From Chara braunii (lineage: Eukaryota; Streptophyta; Charophyceae; Charales; Characeae): DNA of 29,297 nt. This document shows positions 1-9,301 of the stretch, piece by piece (position 1 is the stretch's first letter; each line of letters begins with the position of its first letter). The translations under genes and the position numbers were made by a program. The stretch spans positions 331,854-361,150 of the forward strand of contig BFEA01000957.1 in NCBI GenBank assembly GCA_003427395.1. Reading direction: 5' to 3'. Under the pieces are notes generated by a model. It ran no database searches, was not told the origin of the DNA, and saw nothing but the letters and a program-made list of their open reading frames with translations.

Positions 1-352
1 AATACTGTACAATGTGGCAATGCCGCGATAGCACCGAACCTGTCTCGAACCAGAGTGTCGTGCCCAAATCGAACCAGCGGCCACACCAAAGTAACCAGGT
101 CGAGTGGCACATACCAAAGTAGCACCAGCGGCAACACCACACCCACNGTGTGACTTCACTCACTCAAAACACCCAGATTACGGCGAGGCTAGGAATCAGA
201 TTAATCAGGTAAGTCACGCAAGGGATCTGGATTACCGGGAATTAGAGAAAATCGTTAGAATTAGAGTAAATAAATAATCCGGGGTTAAAACCGATCAGGA
301 ATAATTTAAATAAAATTTTATCAAGCACTTAATAATCATCGGTTTTCTTCCT

Positions 353-685
353 TTTATCATTTTTAGTCGCTTTTCTTATTTCTTAATTCTATTATCGAAA
401 ATAATAAAAATAAAGGCAATTTCATCAAAATGGAATTCCGATGGAATTNAATTAAATAACAAAAACTCCCATGTTTCCCTCTTATAGTTTTGATCCTTTT
501 TCTTATTTCTGATTCTATTACAGGAAATAACAAATAATGAGGGCGACTCCATTAAAATTAAAAACCGCGGAAAATAAATAAAATAAAGAATATCCCATTT
601 TTCTCCTTCCTTTCGCTGTTTTTAATTNTTTTGCCCATTTTTAATTTTAATATTAAAATTAATGATTTTGGGGGCTTCATTCTCT
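353..685 (+). repeat. three degenerate tandem units of about 125 bp
   Basis: The block starting near 353 recurs near 480 and, more weakly, near 601. Landmarks in each unit are a T-rich stretch with CTTATTTC and ATTCTATTA, an A-rich middle, then a block ending in a form of GGCGACTCCATT (near 412, 541 and 671). Spacing is about 124-128 bp. The third unit is the most diverged. This is a decayed minisatellite-type repeat with no coding potential. Confidence 0.5.
641..662. repeat. 22-bp perfect palindrome
   Basis: A perfectly self-complementary 22-bp run of only A and T, centred on AATATT, inside the third degenerate repeat unit. In such AT-rich sequence it may be partly chance, but the symmetry has no mismatch. 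Confidence 0.6.
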
Positions 686-967
686 CGCCAGTTGTGCAGC
701 GTAAAAAGGACCACGCCAAGGCCTACTCTTCAAATTTCCGCCCCGTGGCNAGTCNTTTCGGAAACAGGCTAGGAGCGGCGAAAATAAGATAGACCCGGCG
801 CGGTAGAAGAGGTAGTCCCTCTTGCCGGTTTTGAGAGCTAGTCTCAGAGGTTGACACATCCCATTTTAGGGGTGCTCTGGGCCTCTCTAATTTCGTTGCC
901 TGGTCAAACCAGAATACGGTCATTGCATGGACCTGTCCTTGTGCCTNAGTTCCAAAACTGCCACTTT

Positions 968-995
968 CAGGCGGCGCACTACTAGTGGCCGCCTG
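968..995. repeat. GC-rich hairpin, 12 bp stem
   Basis: The arms CAGGCGGC (968-975) and GCCGCCTG (988-995) pair perfectly. They are extended by CACT (977-980) with AGTG (984-987) around a 3-nt loop, with one bulged base at 976. A second small inverted repeat, ACCGG/CCGGT, follows near 997-1011. It is a strong foldback in an otherwise featureless stretch and of unknown role. Confidence 0.65.
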
Positions 996-1324
996 ACACC
1001 GGCCCCGCCGGTCTCAGGCTCGATCACCAGCAAGAACAATAAATAATAATAAATCCAAAAATAATAAAGAAGATAAAAAACAAAAGCGAGACCGAGAATT
1101 TAAATAAGAACCGGGTCGTCGCCCCACCAGCCTTTGATGTCGCGCATCCGTTTATCATGCGGAAGTCTCGCCGTTGTCGAAGGCGGTCGTCGGGGTCGTT
1201 CTCCGCACACGCGCTCGACTTGGTCAAGCGTATCCATCAAACGAAAATATCCCCTAGATCCTAGTTTAATCAAGAGTAATCAAAAATAAAAACTTAAAGA
1301 TAAAAATAAAAATAAACAGACAGG

Positions 1325-1535
1325 CGTCCGCGCCGGTTTCGTAATCAACATCAGGGGAAGAATCACCCGCGCCTTAAACCTTCGTGTCCATGCACTCTCT
1401 GCTCTAGTCAACCATCCTGTCTACGTAATCACAGACACAGCCGCGCCTAGCGCGGTATACTTAAACTTTGAAGCAAAACTATCTCCTGTCACTTGCACAA
1501 ACCAGGGCGGATACCTTGTAAGGGTCTTCGCACCA
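1325..1535 (-). repeat. inverted copy of a 210-bp dispersed repeat
   Basis: Read on the minus strand this stretch aligns along its whole length with the two direct tandem units at 5279-5710. Shared landmarks in order are GGTGCGAAGACCCTTACAAG, TATCCGCCCTGGTTT, TTTAAGTATACCGC, GTAGACAGGATGG-like and TTAAGGCGCG. It ends directly against the first recognisable base of the LINE, so the LINE truncation point coincides with the repeat edge. Confidence 0.7.
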
Positions 1536-1539
1536 ACAG

Positions 1540-3267
1540 CGTATCGCGTCGAAACTGAAAGTGTGGGGTTCCGCTTGGCACTTGTCGATTTTTGGGAGAG
1601 CGCTGGTTATAAACTCCTCCCTCCTCTCCCTACTTTGGTACGTGACACAGGTGAGGGAGCTCTCCACAGTAGTACTAGCGGAAGTAAAGCGTCTGATCAC
1701 AAGGTTCCTATGGAAACCTCGCGCGGGGCTGGAAGATGGGTTCTTTGTGAAAGTAGCCTGGGACCTAATTATCCATAAGAAGGACCAGGGGGGGTTGGGC
1801 CTCATGGACCCCCGACTAAAAAACCAGGCTTGCCTAAGGTCATGGGTGGTGAAGGTGACCCTGTCGGATTAGAGAGAGGACTGGATACTCCTAGGGGAAC
1901 GCATACTGATGCAGGAATGACACCTGAGCAGGCAGGGGGACGTGTGGGTCTGCTTTTTTATCAAATCCTTTATGCGGCGCAGACTAAAGTCAAAATTTTG
2001 GGAAGGCGTTTGTAGAGCGTGGGTGGCTCACCCCCCAGATGGAAAAACTCCCCCGACCTCAAGGGAGGAGGTCCTGAGGCAGTGTTTGTTTGAGAACCCA
2101 ATGGTGCTAGATAGGGCGGGTAACGAATTTAAGGCCAATGTGGCTCCTGGGGCATTCGGGAAGGCGTGGGTCGAGAAAGGGGTGAGCACAATGTTGGACC
2201 TATGGGACCCTCTAGTGGGAAACTGGAGACCAAGGAGAGACTTGGATGAGAAACTGCGAGGACTGAGAAACGTGGAGCCACATCTCTCAGAGCTCAAGCG
2301 GGCGATCCCACAGACATGGATGACCCTATTGGGGCCGGAGGCCCAGGACCCACCTGACACATGGTTTGGATCATCAATTCCAACAAACCTGCCATCGGTG
2401 TGGAGATTGCAGGAAGTCATGAACAGTGGCTTCAGGAAGGTATCAGTCTGGACAGTGTGTCCCATCGATGGCAGCCTAGCGAAAGGCCACACAAATACCA
2501 TCCAGGTATGGGATAACCCCCCGTAAATACGGGTGCTGCAGAACCGGGATGGAGAGGGAATGTGGTTAAAACTCTTTGGTTAGACAGCCCTCCGGCAACT
2601 GTCAATTGACCCCTTAGCATGGAGCTGGTCGGAGGGGAGAATCTCCAGGGCACACCCGCAGGGCCTGAACCTGGCCAGCTACTCGGCTGGAGAATCGTAC
2701 AGGCTAACTAAGAAGCCGTCGAGGCCGCCTGCGGTTGTAGCAATCGCAAGATGGAGTGTTGTACTTCCTTTGGAGCTTCAGGGAGAAAAAAAAAACTTCA
2801 CAAAACTGTGGAGGGCCCTGCTGGAGCTTCCGAACGTGAAACATGCAATGATACTATGGATGTTGTCACTATTAGTAACTCCATCGGCAGTATGGCTCAG
2901 AGCGAGGGGGGTGGAAGTTGATCTGGGTTGTACCCGCTGCAGGTGGCCTTTCAAATCTACTCGGCATCTGTGGTGGGGATGCCCAACGTCCAAACGGGTG
3001 TGGAAATGGTGGGCCACACACTGACAACTAATGGGGGGAGAAGGGATAGAGTGGCATGAGAAATGGGTGCTGCTGGGATTCACAGCGGAGGACAGCACTG
3101 GACTAAGGGGTTGGCCATATGTAGCGCACGTAGCAAGGGCGACAATCTGTGCGGTCACCCGGGCAGACCGTAATCGGTCCAGGTTCGAAAAGCGGCCCTA
3201 CTTAGACAAGGAATTGAAGGCAACGATCAAGAAAGAGTTAAGGCAAGCAATCACGGTGGACTGGTGA
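1540..3267 (+). pseudogene. LINE ORF2 C-terminal fragment (RT end and zf-RVT)
   Basis: One reading frame runs the full length with no frameshift but with in-frame stops at 1870 (TAG), 1918 (TGA), 2524 (TAA), 2581 (TAG) and 3022 (TGA); it closes at a TGA at 3265. Near 1555-1850 it encodes the conserved end of plant LINE reverse transcriptases: KLKVWGSAWHLSIFGRAL, then RFLW, then VAWD and GGLGLMD. Around 2930-3020 lies the zf-RVT signature, a C-x2-C pair (CTRC) followed by RHLWWGCP and W residues, which in this family follows the RT. The YxDD catalytic box would lie upstream and is missing, so the fragment cannot be active. Reading beyond 3267 stays plausible in the same frame to about 3402. 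Identification rests on domain order and motifs; family-level placement is inference. Confidence 0.85.
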
Positions 3268-3920
3268 AGGAAGGCCAGGGAAGGAAAAGCCTGTCGTCGG
3301 ATGCTTTGGTGTTTTTTGAAGACTTGGGCCTTTCGGAACCAACCAGCGGGATACCATCGGTCGAGGGGTTTGGTCCTCTCCAACTGCTTGACAGACGGAG
3401 GGTAGGTGTCGAGACGAGGAGTTCAACGAACCAGGGCATCTCCATTCGGGGCTCAGGCTGCAGTAGGTCAAGCTGGGGAGGAGGGTGGTTGAGTGCCTTG
3501 TCCAAGAGGAACTTGGTTCCAACCGGCCAGATTAGGTTGGTCTAAGGCCGTAGATAGGCTTGTGAAGTTAGGAGAGTAGGTAGGCGTGCAGATAGGCAAG
3601 TCGGGAGGCAGGCAGGTAGGTAGCTAGGCATTGTAGGAGTAGGGAGTAGTTTGGTGGAAAGAGGCTGTTAATCTTGGAAGTGGATGTTGTGGATAAATGT
3701 TATAAAAAGTCAATCGATCTCAAGAATCTAAGGAATTTCAGACTCTTGCCAGACTGTTTTGGAAAAGTAAGGAGCAAGTTCAGAGTGACAACCCGGAAAT
3801 GGCAGATTGCTACTGATAAGCTAAACCGGCTGATGCTGCAGAGATAACTCCGGGTTGAATTGTGAGGTCCCCGACCTCCCCTGATTCGTTGTGAAATATA
3901 AGAGTGTAGAGAGGGTCCTT

Positions 3921-3944
3921 AAAAAAAAAAAAAAAAAAAAAAAA
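3921..3944 (+). repeat. LINE poly(A) tail
   Basis: Twenty-four consecutive A residues directly after GAGAGGGTCCTT close the LINE and fix its orientation as plus strand. Confidence 0.85.
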
Positions 3945-4104
3945 GAATTTTGTTTCAAGAAAGAAACAGGTCTAAAAGAAATATGCAATTGCGGGGACGT
4001 CCCGCACACATTTACGTGCGTATTTGCGTGAAAACGCAAAATACATAGCCTTTGTGACCAAAAAAATCACCTACCATTTACGATTTTATGAAAATGCGTG
4101 CTAG

Positions 4105-4518
4105 TGTGAGTATGCCCTCAATTGGTAAGGCTCGCAAGTGGCATTTAGGAGGTCGTGGGCTCAATCCCATTGGCCTTATGTACCTTCCAGGGCATGCTTT
4201 TCGCCCGCCACCTAGAGACAGACCACTGGATCCCCCGATCGGCATTGAGCAGAGTCTGCTGATGTTTGTAGGGGAGGGGACCTGAGGGGAGGCACAGGGG
4301 TTGGTCATGTTGGCATGGTCCCTAATGCTACCGATTGTCCCCTAGCAGGTATCGCCCACCTGCAGGTCGGGAGCAGCCCCCCCATATTCTCTCGTGAACA
4401 CGGTTCTGGCTGCTATGGGGTTCCCCGTATACCTACAATTAGGATTAATGGCAGGTAGGTAGTATGAGGTGAAATTGAGAGAAGAATATAGCTTTTAAAA
4501 AAAAGAAAAAAAAAAAAA
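4105..4518 (+). mobile_element. tRNA-derived SINE
   Basis: Near its 5' end the element has an internal RNA polymerase III promoter layout. A box A-like TGCCCTCAATTGG (4113-4125) is followed 32 bp later by a box B-like GGCTCAATCCC (4158-4168), both in tRNA-like context (GGTAAGGCTCGC; AGGAGGTCGTGGG). About 300 bp of unrelated body follow, then an A-rich tail at 4497-4518. Total length of about 415 bp, tRNA-like head and A-rich tail all fit a SINE. The tRNA of origin is uncertain. No clear target-site duplication was found. The sequence just before the tail loosely resembles the 3' end of the neighbouring LINE. Confidence 0.7.
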
Positions 4519-5278
4519 TGAAACTAACTTTTTCATCAACTCGATTTTGGGCGTTATTAGACACTCCTTGGGGACCCGAAATCTACAAGGACGTGCTTGT
4601 TCCACCTATCCTCGAGGACGATTTGCGGAAAAAAATATGAAAACGCCACAAGGAAATCTCCTTGTAGCATCCTTGTGGCTCCAACCAATTTCTCTTAATG
4701 CCCAAGGAACCTTCCGAGGTCCCTCGGAGCACAAGGAAGCGCGATATCCGGAGTGCCAAAGGCATGTGTCGACACAAAGTTTCGGTTTGAGGGTAGTCTG
4801 ACATGGTCCGCTCAACGGCAGCACAGACATCCCTGCCCTCCACCGCCACGACCGTACCCCTACGGCTCCAAACGGTCACCGTCCGCGAAAGGCCTCCGTC
4901 GGCTGGTTTCGTCGTCGTCGTCCAGTGTCATCCAGTCTGCTGCGTTGAGAGATCGTCGTCAACGGGCGAAAATTCGAATACTTATTTCTCGTCAGCGCGT
5001 TCTTCCACGATGGACGTGTTTTTTGCAAGATCGTCGTTTTTGCCATTTGTCATCACATGCTGCACGTCCAAGTACACTCCCGCCTTTGCTGCCCTTCACG
5101 TCGTTGTTTGGTGGACGACCGAGGACTGACCTCGCGTTGCTGCTATTTCTGCCTCTACTGCTCCTCATCACTGTGTAACTTGTGATCGTTATCTCCTTCC
5201 ATGTGTGTTTCCTCGATCAACTGCCTTGAGTGACCACAAAAGAAGGTCGTCGAAGAAGGGCAACAAGATGGAGCGATA
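4519..5278. other. unassigned spacer
   Basis: No gene is supported. A 141-codon open frame (4753-5178, plus) has a Pro/Arg/Ser-rich body and a leucine-rich end, but no start context, domain or homologue I recognise, and other frames overlap it. Small perfect foldbacks occur, for example CAAGGA-AATC-TCCTTG near 4648 and CCGAGGTCCCTCGG near 4716. Confidence 0.5.
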
Positions 5279-5710
5279 TCGGTGTGAATACTCTTACAAG
5301 GGTATCCACCCTGGTTTTTGCAAGTGACAAAAAATAAGTTTGGTTTAAAGTCTGATTGCACCGCGCGAGTCACGATTATGTCTATTGTTTACGCTAATTG
5401 AATGGATTGACTAGAGTAGAGGGTGTGTGGGCGTGCAGACTTAACACACGCGTGATCTCTCTTCTTGTTGATGATTATGAAGTCGACGTTGTCGGTGCGA
5501 AGACCCTTACAAGGGTATCCGCCCTGGTTTTTGCAAGCGATGAAAAATAAGTTTAGTTTAAAAGTCTGAGTATACCGCACGATTCGCGGCAATGTCTGTG
5601 GTTTACGTTGACTGAATGGATGATTAAAGTAGAGAGTGTGTGAGCTCGTAGACTTAAGGCGCGCATGATTTTTTTTTGTCTTTGATCACTGAAGAGTCGG
5701 CGTGGGCGAC
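5279..5710 (+). repeat. two tandem copies of the 210-bp dispersed repeat
   Basis: Unit 1 (5279-5491) and unit 2 (5492 to about 5710) share long identical blocks. These include CTTACAAGGGTATCC, CCTGGTTTTTGCAAG, ATAAGTTT(G/A)GTTTAAA, ACCGC, TTGAATGGATGA/TTGA, AGAGTAGAG and GTGTGTG. The same unit lies inverted at 1325-1535. No protein is encoded, and the units look like fragments of a dispersed repeat or decayed element. Unit 2 runs directly into the next dispersed repeat at about 5710. Confidence 0.75.
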
Positions 5711-6005
5711 GATCAAATTTTTAATTTTTGATTAAACTAGAACTAAATAGTTTTTTGTCGTTTAAACTGGTGCACTTACTGGTCACTCGTGCGTACAGGC
5801 GGAGGACGACGTCGACAACTAGGTGGTTCTGAAAACGATTCGGTAGGTCTGCGCGTCGCGCAATATTCGTTTATGTAGGTGTCCGTCAAAATTAGACTCA
5901 GCCTTGGGCCTAAGACTACTGATTACAGCATCGGACTTTCATCAGGGAGACTCGGGGGATGAGATCAAGAGGCGACGGCATGGGAACATCGGAGTAGCGC
6001 GGGGC
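5710..6005 (+). repeat. dispersed repeat with tRNA-Glu-like core, copy 1
   Basis: This stretch aligns with 21725-22030. The best block begins AGCCTTGGGCCTAAGACTAC near 5900 and continues through ATCGGACTTTCATC, GGGAGA and CATGGGA. Its middle (about 5910-5968) reads like a tRNA-Glu gene: a GGTTA-type D-arm (here GATTA), GGACTTTCATC matching an anticodon stem-loop with TTC, then a decayed box B (GGGGATGAGATC). Copy 2 keeps the tRNA features better. A SINE or SINE-derived block is the likeliest identity. Confidence 0.55.
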
Positions 6006-6027
6006 GACCGAAGAGGTCGAGGTCAGG

Positions 6028-6420
6028 TATCATCGCTCTCTCCCCTTTTTTTTCCCCCACCTTCCACTGCCTCTCTCCCCTCCTCTTTTTACCTTCCCCA
6101 CCCCACCTTTTCTCCCACTAACCACTATCTTGCCCTCTTTTCTTCATTTCTTTTCTTTTCTCTCCTCCTTCTTTCCTCTTAGTTTCTTGATCACGCTCCA
6201 TCTTTCCCCATCCTCTTTCTCTCCCATTCTCTCACCCTCCTCTCCCCCAACTGCCACCATATCATCCCCCCACCTTCCACTTCCATCTTTTTCCCTCTCC
6301 CACCTATTTATTTCTTCTCTCTATCACTTTCTCATTCCCCCTTCCCCCCCTACTTCGAATTTTTCTGTTTTTCTTTTTTTTTTCTCTCCCTTTTGATTTA
6401 TATTTTCTCTTTTTCAAAAA
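6028..6420 (+). repeat. polypyrimidine tract
   Basis: About 390 bp consisting almost wholly of C and T on the plus strand, made of irregular CTCTCC, TTTTCCC, TCTTTTC and CCACC runs. The two overlapping open frames here, rich in Ser, Pro, Phe and Leu, are by-products of the composition. Such tracts can form triplex DNA. Whether this one belongs to the 5' part of the downstream gypsy element or is independent cannot be told. Confidence 0.75.
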
Positions 6421-6512
6421 ATTCGAATTATCTTATTCCCCACATTCTTTTCTCATTTTCTGATTTATTCTATTTATTTTTCTATTTATTCTGAAAATTT
6501 GATTTTCTTTAC

Positions 6513-6870
6513 GGCAACCCTAAATCTGATTAGGTGTTAGCCTTTCTTGCTTTCGGCACACGTTTTGATCCCGTAGGGGCTGCCGAAATTTTCTGATTTT
6601 CTCTTACTTAGTCTTTTTCGGCACACTTCGACCCCATGGGGGTAACGAAATGCTGCCGAAATTTTTGACAAATCAGATACTTCATTTCTCCCCACCTCCT
6701 CATCCCCTTATTTACTTATTTATTTATTTATTTATTATTATTATTTTTTTTTTTGAAATTTCTTTTTATTTGCGGCATCTTGAAACCTAATGTGCTCAAT
6801 TTGGTCTCCCCTTTCCCCTTGGCACATTCTTGAACCCATGGGGGGTAGGGAAATGCTGCTGAAAATTTTA
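6513..6870 (+). repeat. cluster of foldbacks with CGGCA/TGCCG stems
   Basis: Two perfect 8-bp stems TTTCGGCA/TGCCGAAA lie at 6551-6558 with 6581-6588 and at 6616-6623 with 6654-6661. Each loop is 22-30 nt and includes a GACCCC-type block. A decayed third copy is at about 6816-6865 (GGCACATTCTTGAACCC, then GGGAAATGCTGCTGAAA). An imperfect stem GGCAACCCTAAATC/GATTAGGTGTTAGCC precedes them at 6513-6542. The right arm plus GGGAAATGCTGCCGAAATTT matches the repeated motif of the arrays at 19370-19990 and 26335-26960. Confidence 0.6.
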
Positions 6871-7303
6871 AAAAATTAAATATTATTTTTTTCTTTCACA
6901 ATTTGTTTACTTATTTCCTTAATTATTTTTATTATTTATTTATTTTATTATTTATTTTTATTTTTCTCTCGAAATCTCGCTGTTTATTTATTTTTCTCCC
7001 GCCTTCCCCCCCCCCTATGCTTGCTATTTTATTTTCTTGATTAGGTCACCGACACCGTGCTCTAACCACTCAAACTCCGGTTAGGGTTTTCTTAGGGGTT
7101 TTATACGGTTTAGGGTTCTTCAACCCCCCCATACTTCCCCGTCCTCTTCGGACACCCTGGACCCGAACCACCCCTCCCCCTTTGACAGCGCCCGCGCCAA
7201 CCTTGCTAGCGCCGTCCGCCGCTTTCTACCGCGGACTTCCCCCTACGCCCTCCGCTCACACGGACCTCTCCTGACCCCCTCCAGTCCGGCCCGTCACCTC
7301 CCC
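6871..7303 (+). other. leader upstream of gypsy gag
   Basis: AT-rich sequence (to about 7000) changes to C-rich sequence from about 7120. The C-rich part has the same composition as the gag coding region and is probably the untranslated leader of the gypsy element. No 5' LTR end or convincing primer-binding site could be placed, and no sequence here recurs downstream of 13711. Confidence 0.4.
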
Positions 7304-9301
7304 ATGGCCGACGACATGTCACACGCCGCTGACGCGGCGACGACCACAGCACAGGGCTCCACACCCGTGCCGACGGACCAGGGCCACCAGCCCTAGGGGG
7401 ATCTGCACACCCTCCTCACCTCCCTCCTTGCGCCCATCCAGGCGCAACTCGCAGCCCTCGCGTCCTTACAGGCGTAGGTGGCGACCCTTGCCGCCGTCAT
7501 GCAGCTACTCCAGGACGCTGTGTGTCCTTCATCTCCTAGCTCCCAGTCCGGGTCCCCCGTCCTCCGACAAGGTGGCCACGACGGAGCTTCCTCCTCCGCT
7601 GCCCCCGACCCGGCCATCTTGGTGACTGTCTATGCCCCTAGCACGACGGTCGCCACGAGCCAGGCCCTCCCTCAGTCCACAGGCGCACCCGCCCAGATTC
7701 TGGTCACGACGGCCACGGGACCACAACCCGCTACCATGGTCTCAGCGTTTTTGGGTGCCCCGTTCCTCCCCCCCCTTCGCACGACCGAAGTGCCACCTGG
7801 CTCTCCCCCCTCAGGGATGCCCCGCGCCGCTTGTGCGTCCACTTCCTCCACTCTTCCTCCCGCCACTCCTCGCTCGACCTACGTTCGAGGTCTCACGGAC
7901 GAGATTGCCCAGCTCCGGGCCGAGCTCGCCCTCTTACGCCTTCAGCCACCTCCACCCTCACAGGTGGCCGTGCCTTCGGGCGCACCCCCTACCTCCTCTA
8001 CTCTTCCGCCCATGCAGGCTCGCTTCCCGCGCCCTGCACCCTATCCAGCCCCATCCTACCTTCTTCCTACTCCCGCGGTTGCTGCGACCTCTTCTACCGC
8101 AGCTCCCTCGCAGCCTGTCACTGTTGCCCCTGCTGCTCCCCCGTGCGGCCCGGGCGCACAGTCAGTTGCACCCCTTTCTCCAGGACTTGCGCCGACTTAC
8201 TCAGCCGCGGCACATGCCTCTGCTCCTCGATCCCCTTGCCGCCAAAACGGTGGCGCCCCACTCATCCGATTGTCGGACATTGCCTTGTATGACGGTACAG
8301 GCATACGTGTGTCTAGGTGGCTGTAGTGTGCCACCCGCACGCTGCAGCTCATGGGCGCCACACCCGACACGTGGGTGGGTCACCTCTCCACGCGCCTACG
8401 TGGCGGTCCTTTCGAGGCCTGGGAGGATTTCTACGCGTACTCCCTTCGTGAGGGTCGGAGCCCGACCTTCATGGATTTCCAGGCGTTCCTCGAGGATCGC
8501 TTCGGAGTCCGATACGACGTGACTGACGCCTTCGAGTGTGTCGTCACTACACGCTGGTCCGGCTCTGGTGGCGCTGCCGCTCTGGATCGCCACATCCAGG
8601 TCTTCTAGGACACCCGCGTCACTTGTGACGTGGCGTTCCTCCCCGAGGCTGCCCTTATCGATCGTTTCTTGGCCAGCCTTCCGCTCGAGTACCGCTCCGA
8701 GCTATGGCGGTACGAGTTCACATCAGCCCCGCAGGTTTACGAGGCCACCAGGGACCATCAGCGGATGCGAGCCCGTCTTCACCCCGCCTCCTACTCCCAG
8801 CCTCAGCGCACGGGCTACGCCTCCTCCTCCTCTCACGGCACTTCCTAGGGCCGTTCCCCCTTCCACGGTCGCCCCCGTCGTTCCGCGCAGCAGGGCCGCC
8901 ACTTCTCACATCGCTTCAGCGCGCTCGAGTATGGTGAGCAGGACGTTGGTGCCCCGCTGTTGCCAGAGGGCGACCATAGCGACGACCTCGACCTCGGCCA
9001 CGCCGTCCACCACCACCTGGAGGACCTTACTCTCCCTATGGTTGAGCGCCTTCAGCTCATCCTCTCCACCCTTTCTCGGGCACGCAGCCGCCCTGGTCAC
9101 GCTGGCGCGTCGCCCCCCGAGGTCCCTCAGCAGGACCTCCCCCAGGGCTTTGTCCCTTCTCGTGGTGTCCTCTCTGCTGAGGAGCGCGCGACTATTTTGG
9201 GCCGGCGTGGCTGTTTGCGACGCCATCAGGACGGTCATACCTCCTCGCGGTGCCCGTACACCACTGCCCTTGACTGCCACTACGCTGACCTTTCCCGCTA
9301 G
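7304..9301 (+). pseudogene. gag: gypsy gag (capsid and zinc knuckle)
   Basis: Starts at ATG 7304 (MADDMSHAADAATTTAQ) and stays in one frame to 9301, broken only by TAG codons at 7394, 7475, 8324, 8606, 8846 and 9299. The first 300 codons are Pro/Ser/Ala-rich low-complexity sequence with a short coiled-coil-like stretch (QLRAELALLRLQ). The retrotransposon gag (capsid) domain follows at about 8280-8770, with WVGHLSTRLRGGPFEAW, FQAFLEDRFG and IDRFLASLPLEYRSEL. A nucleocapsid knuckle sits at 9212-9253 with spacing C-x2-(R)-x4-H-x4-C, where the second cysteine is replaced by arginine. Every stop lies where glutamine fits, one transition from CAG. The start is the first ATG of this frame after the C-rich leader. 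Confidence 0.8.

Larger units (their letters stand above)
1..1324. other. non-coding, AT-rich leading region
   Basis: No gene can be supported here. The open frames are short, lack recognisable domains and lie on both strands. Positions 215-670 are very AT-rich and hold degenerate repeats (separate entry). Positions 670-1020 are more GC-rich and contain a strong hairpin (separate entry). Six single N bases fall between 147 and 947, so the local assembly is imperfect. The stretch could be the remains of an old non-coding element, but nothing identifies it. Confidence 0.6.
1536..3944 (+). mobile_element. 5'-truncated plant L1-type LINE
   Basis: This is the 3' part of a non-LTR retrotransposon. 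It holds the end of the reverse transcriptase, the linker, a zf-RVT zinc-finger domain (pseudogene entry), a G/A-rich 3' untranslated part with repeated GCAGGTAGGTAG-like blocks (about 3560-3630), and an uninterrupted tail of 24 A at 3921-3944. The endonuclease and the RT catalytic core are absent, as expected of the 5' truncation made by target-primed reverse transcription. I could not find a convincing target-site duplication. The insertion is old, since the frame carries several stops. Confidence 0.85.

Noticed and set aside
1540-3267. Stop-codon recoding in the LINE
   Set aside because: All three stop codons occur in the frame, and the fragment lacks the catalytic RT core, so ordinary decay is the simplest reading.
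4753-5178. 141-codon open frame as a gene
   Set aside because: Arg/Ser/Pro-rich with a Leu-rich end, no recognisable domain, competing overlapping frames, and it lies between repeats.
6017-6032. Primer-binding site complementary to initiator tRNA-Met (AGGTATCATCGC)
   Set aside because: Only 9 of 12 bases match TGGTATCAGAGC, it lies 1.3 kb before gag, and no LTR end can be shown next to it.
5904-6396. Ser/Phe/Pro-rich open frames over the polypyrimidine tract
   Set aside because: Open frames follow from C/T-only composition, which lacks stop codons on that strand.
7632-8522. Long alternative-frame open frames overlapping gag (also 8538-9446)
   Set aside because: They are by-products of C-rich codons in the true gag frame and carry no domain; the capsid and zinc-knuckle motifs are in the other frame.
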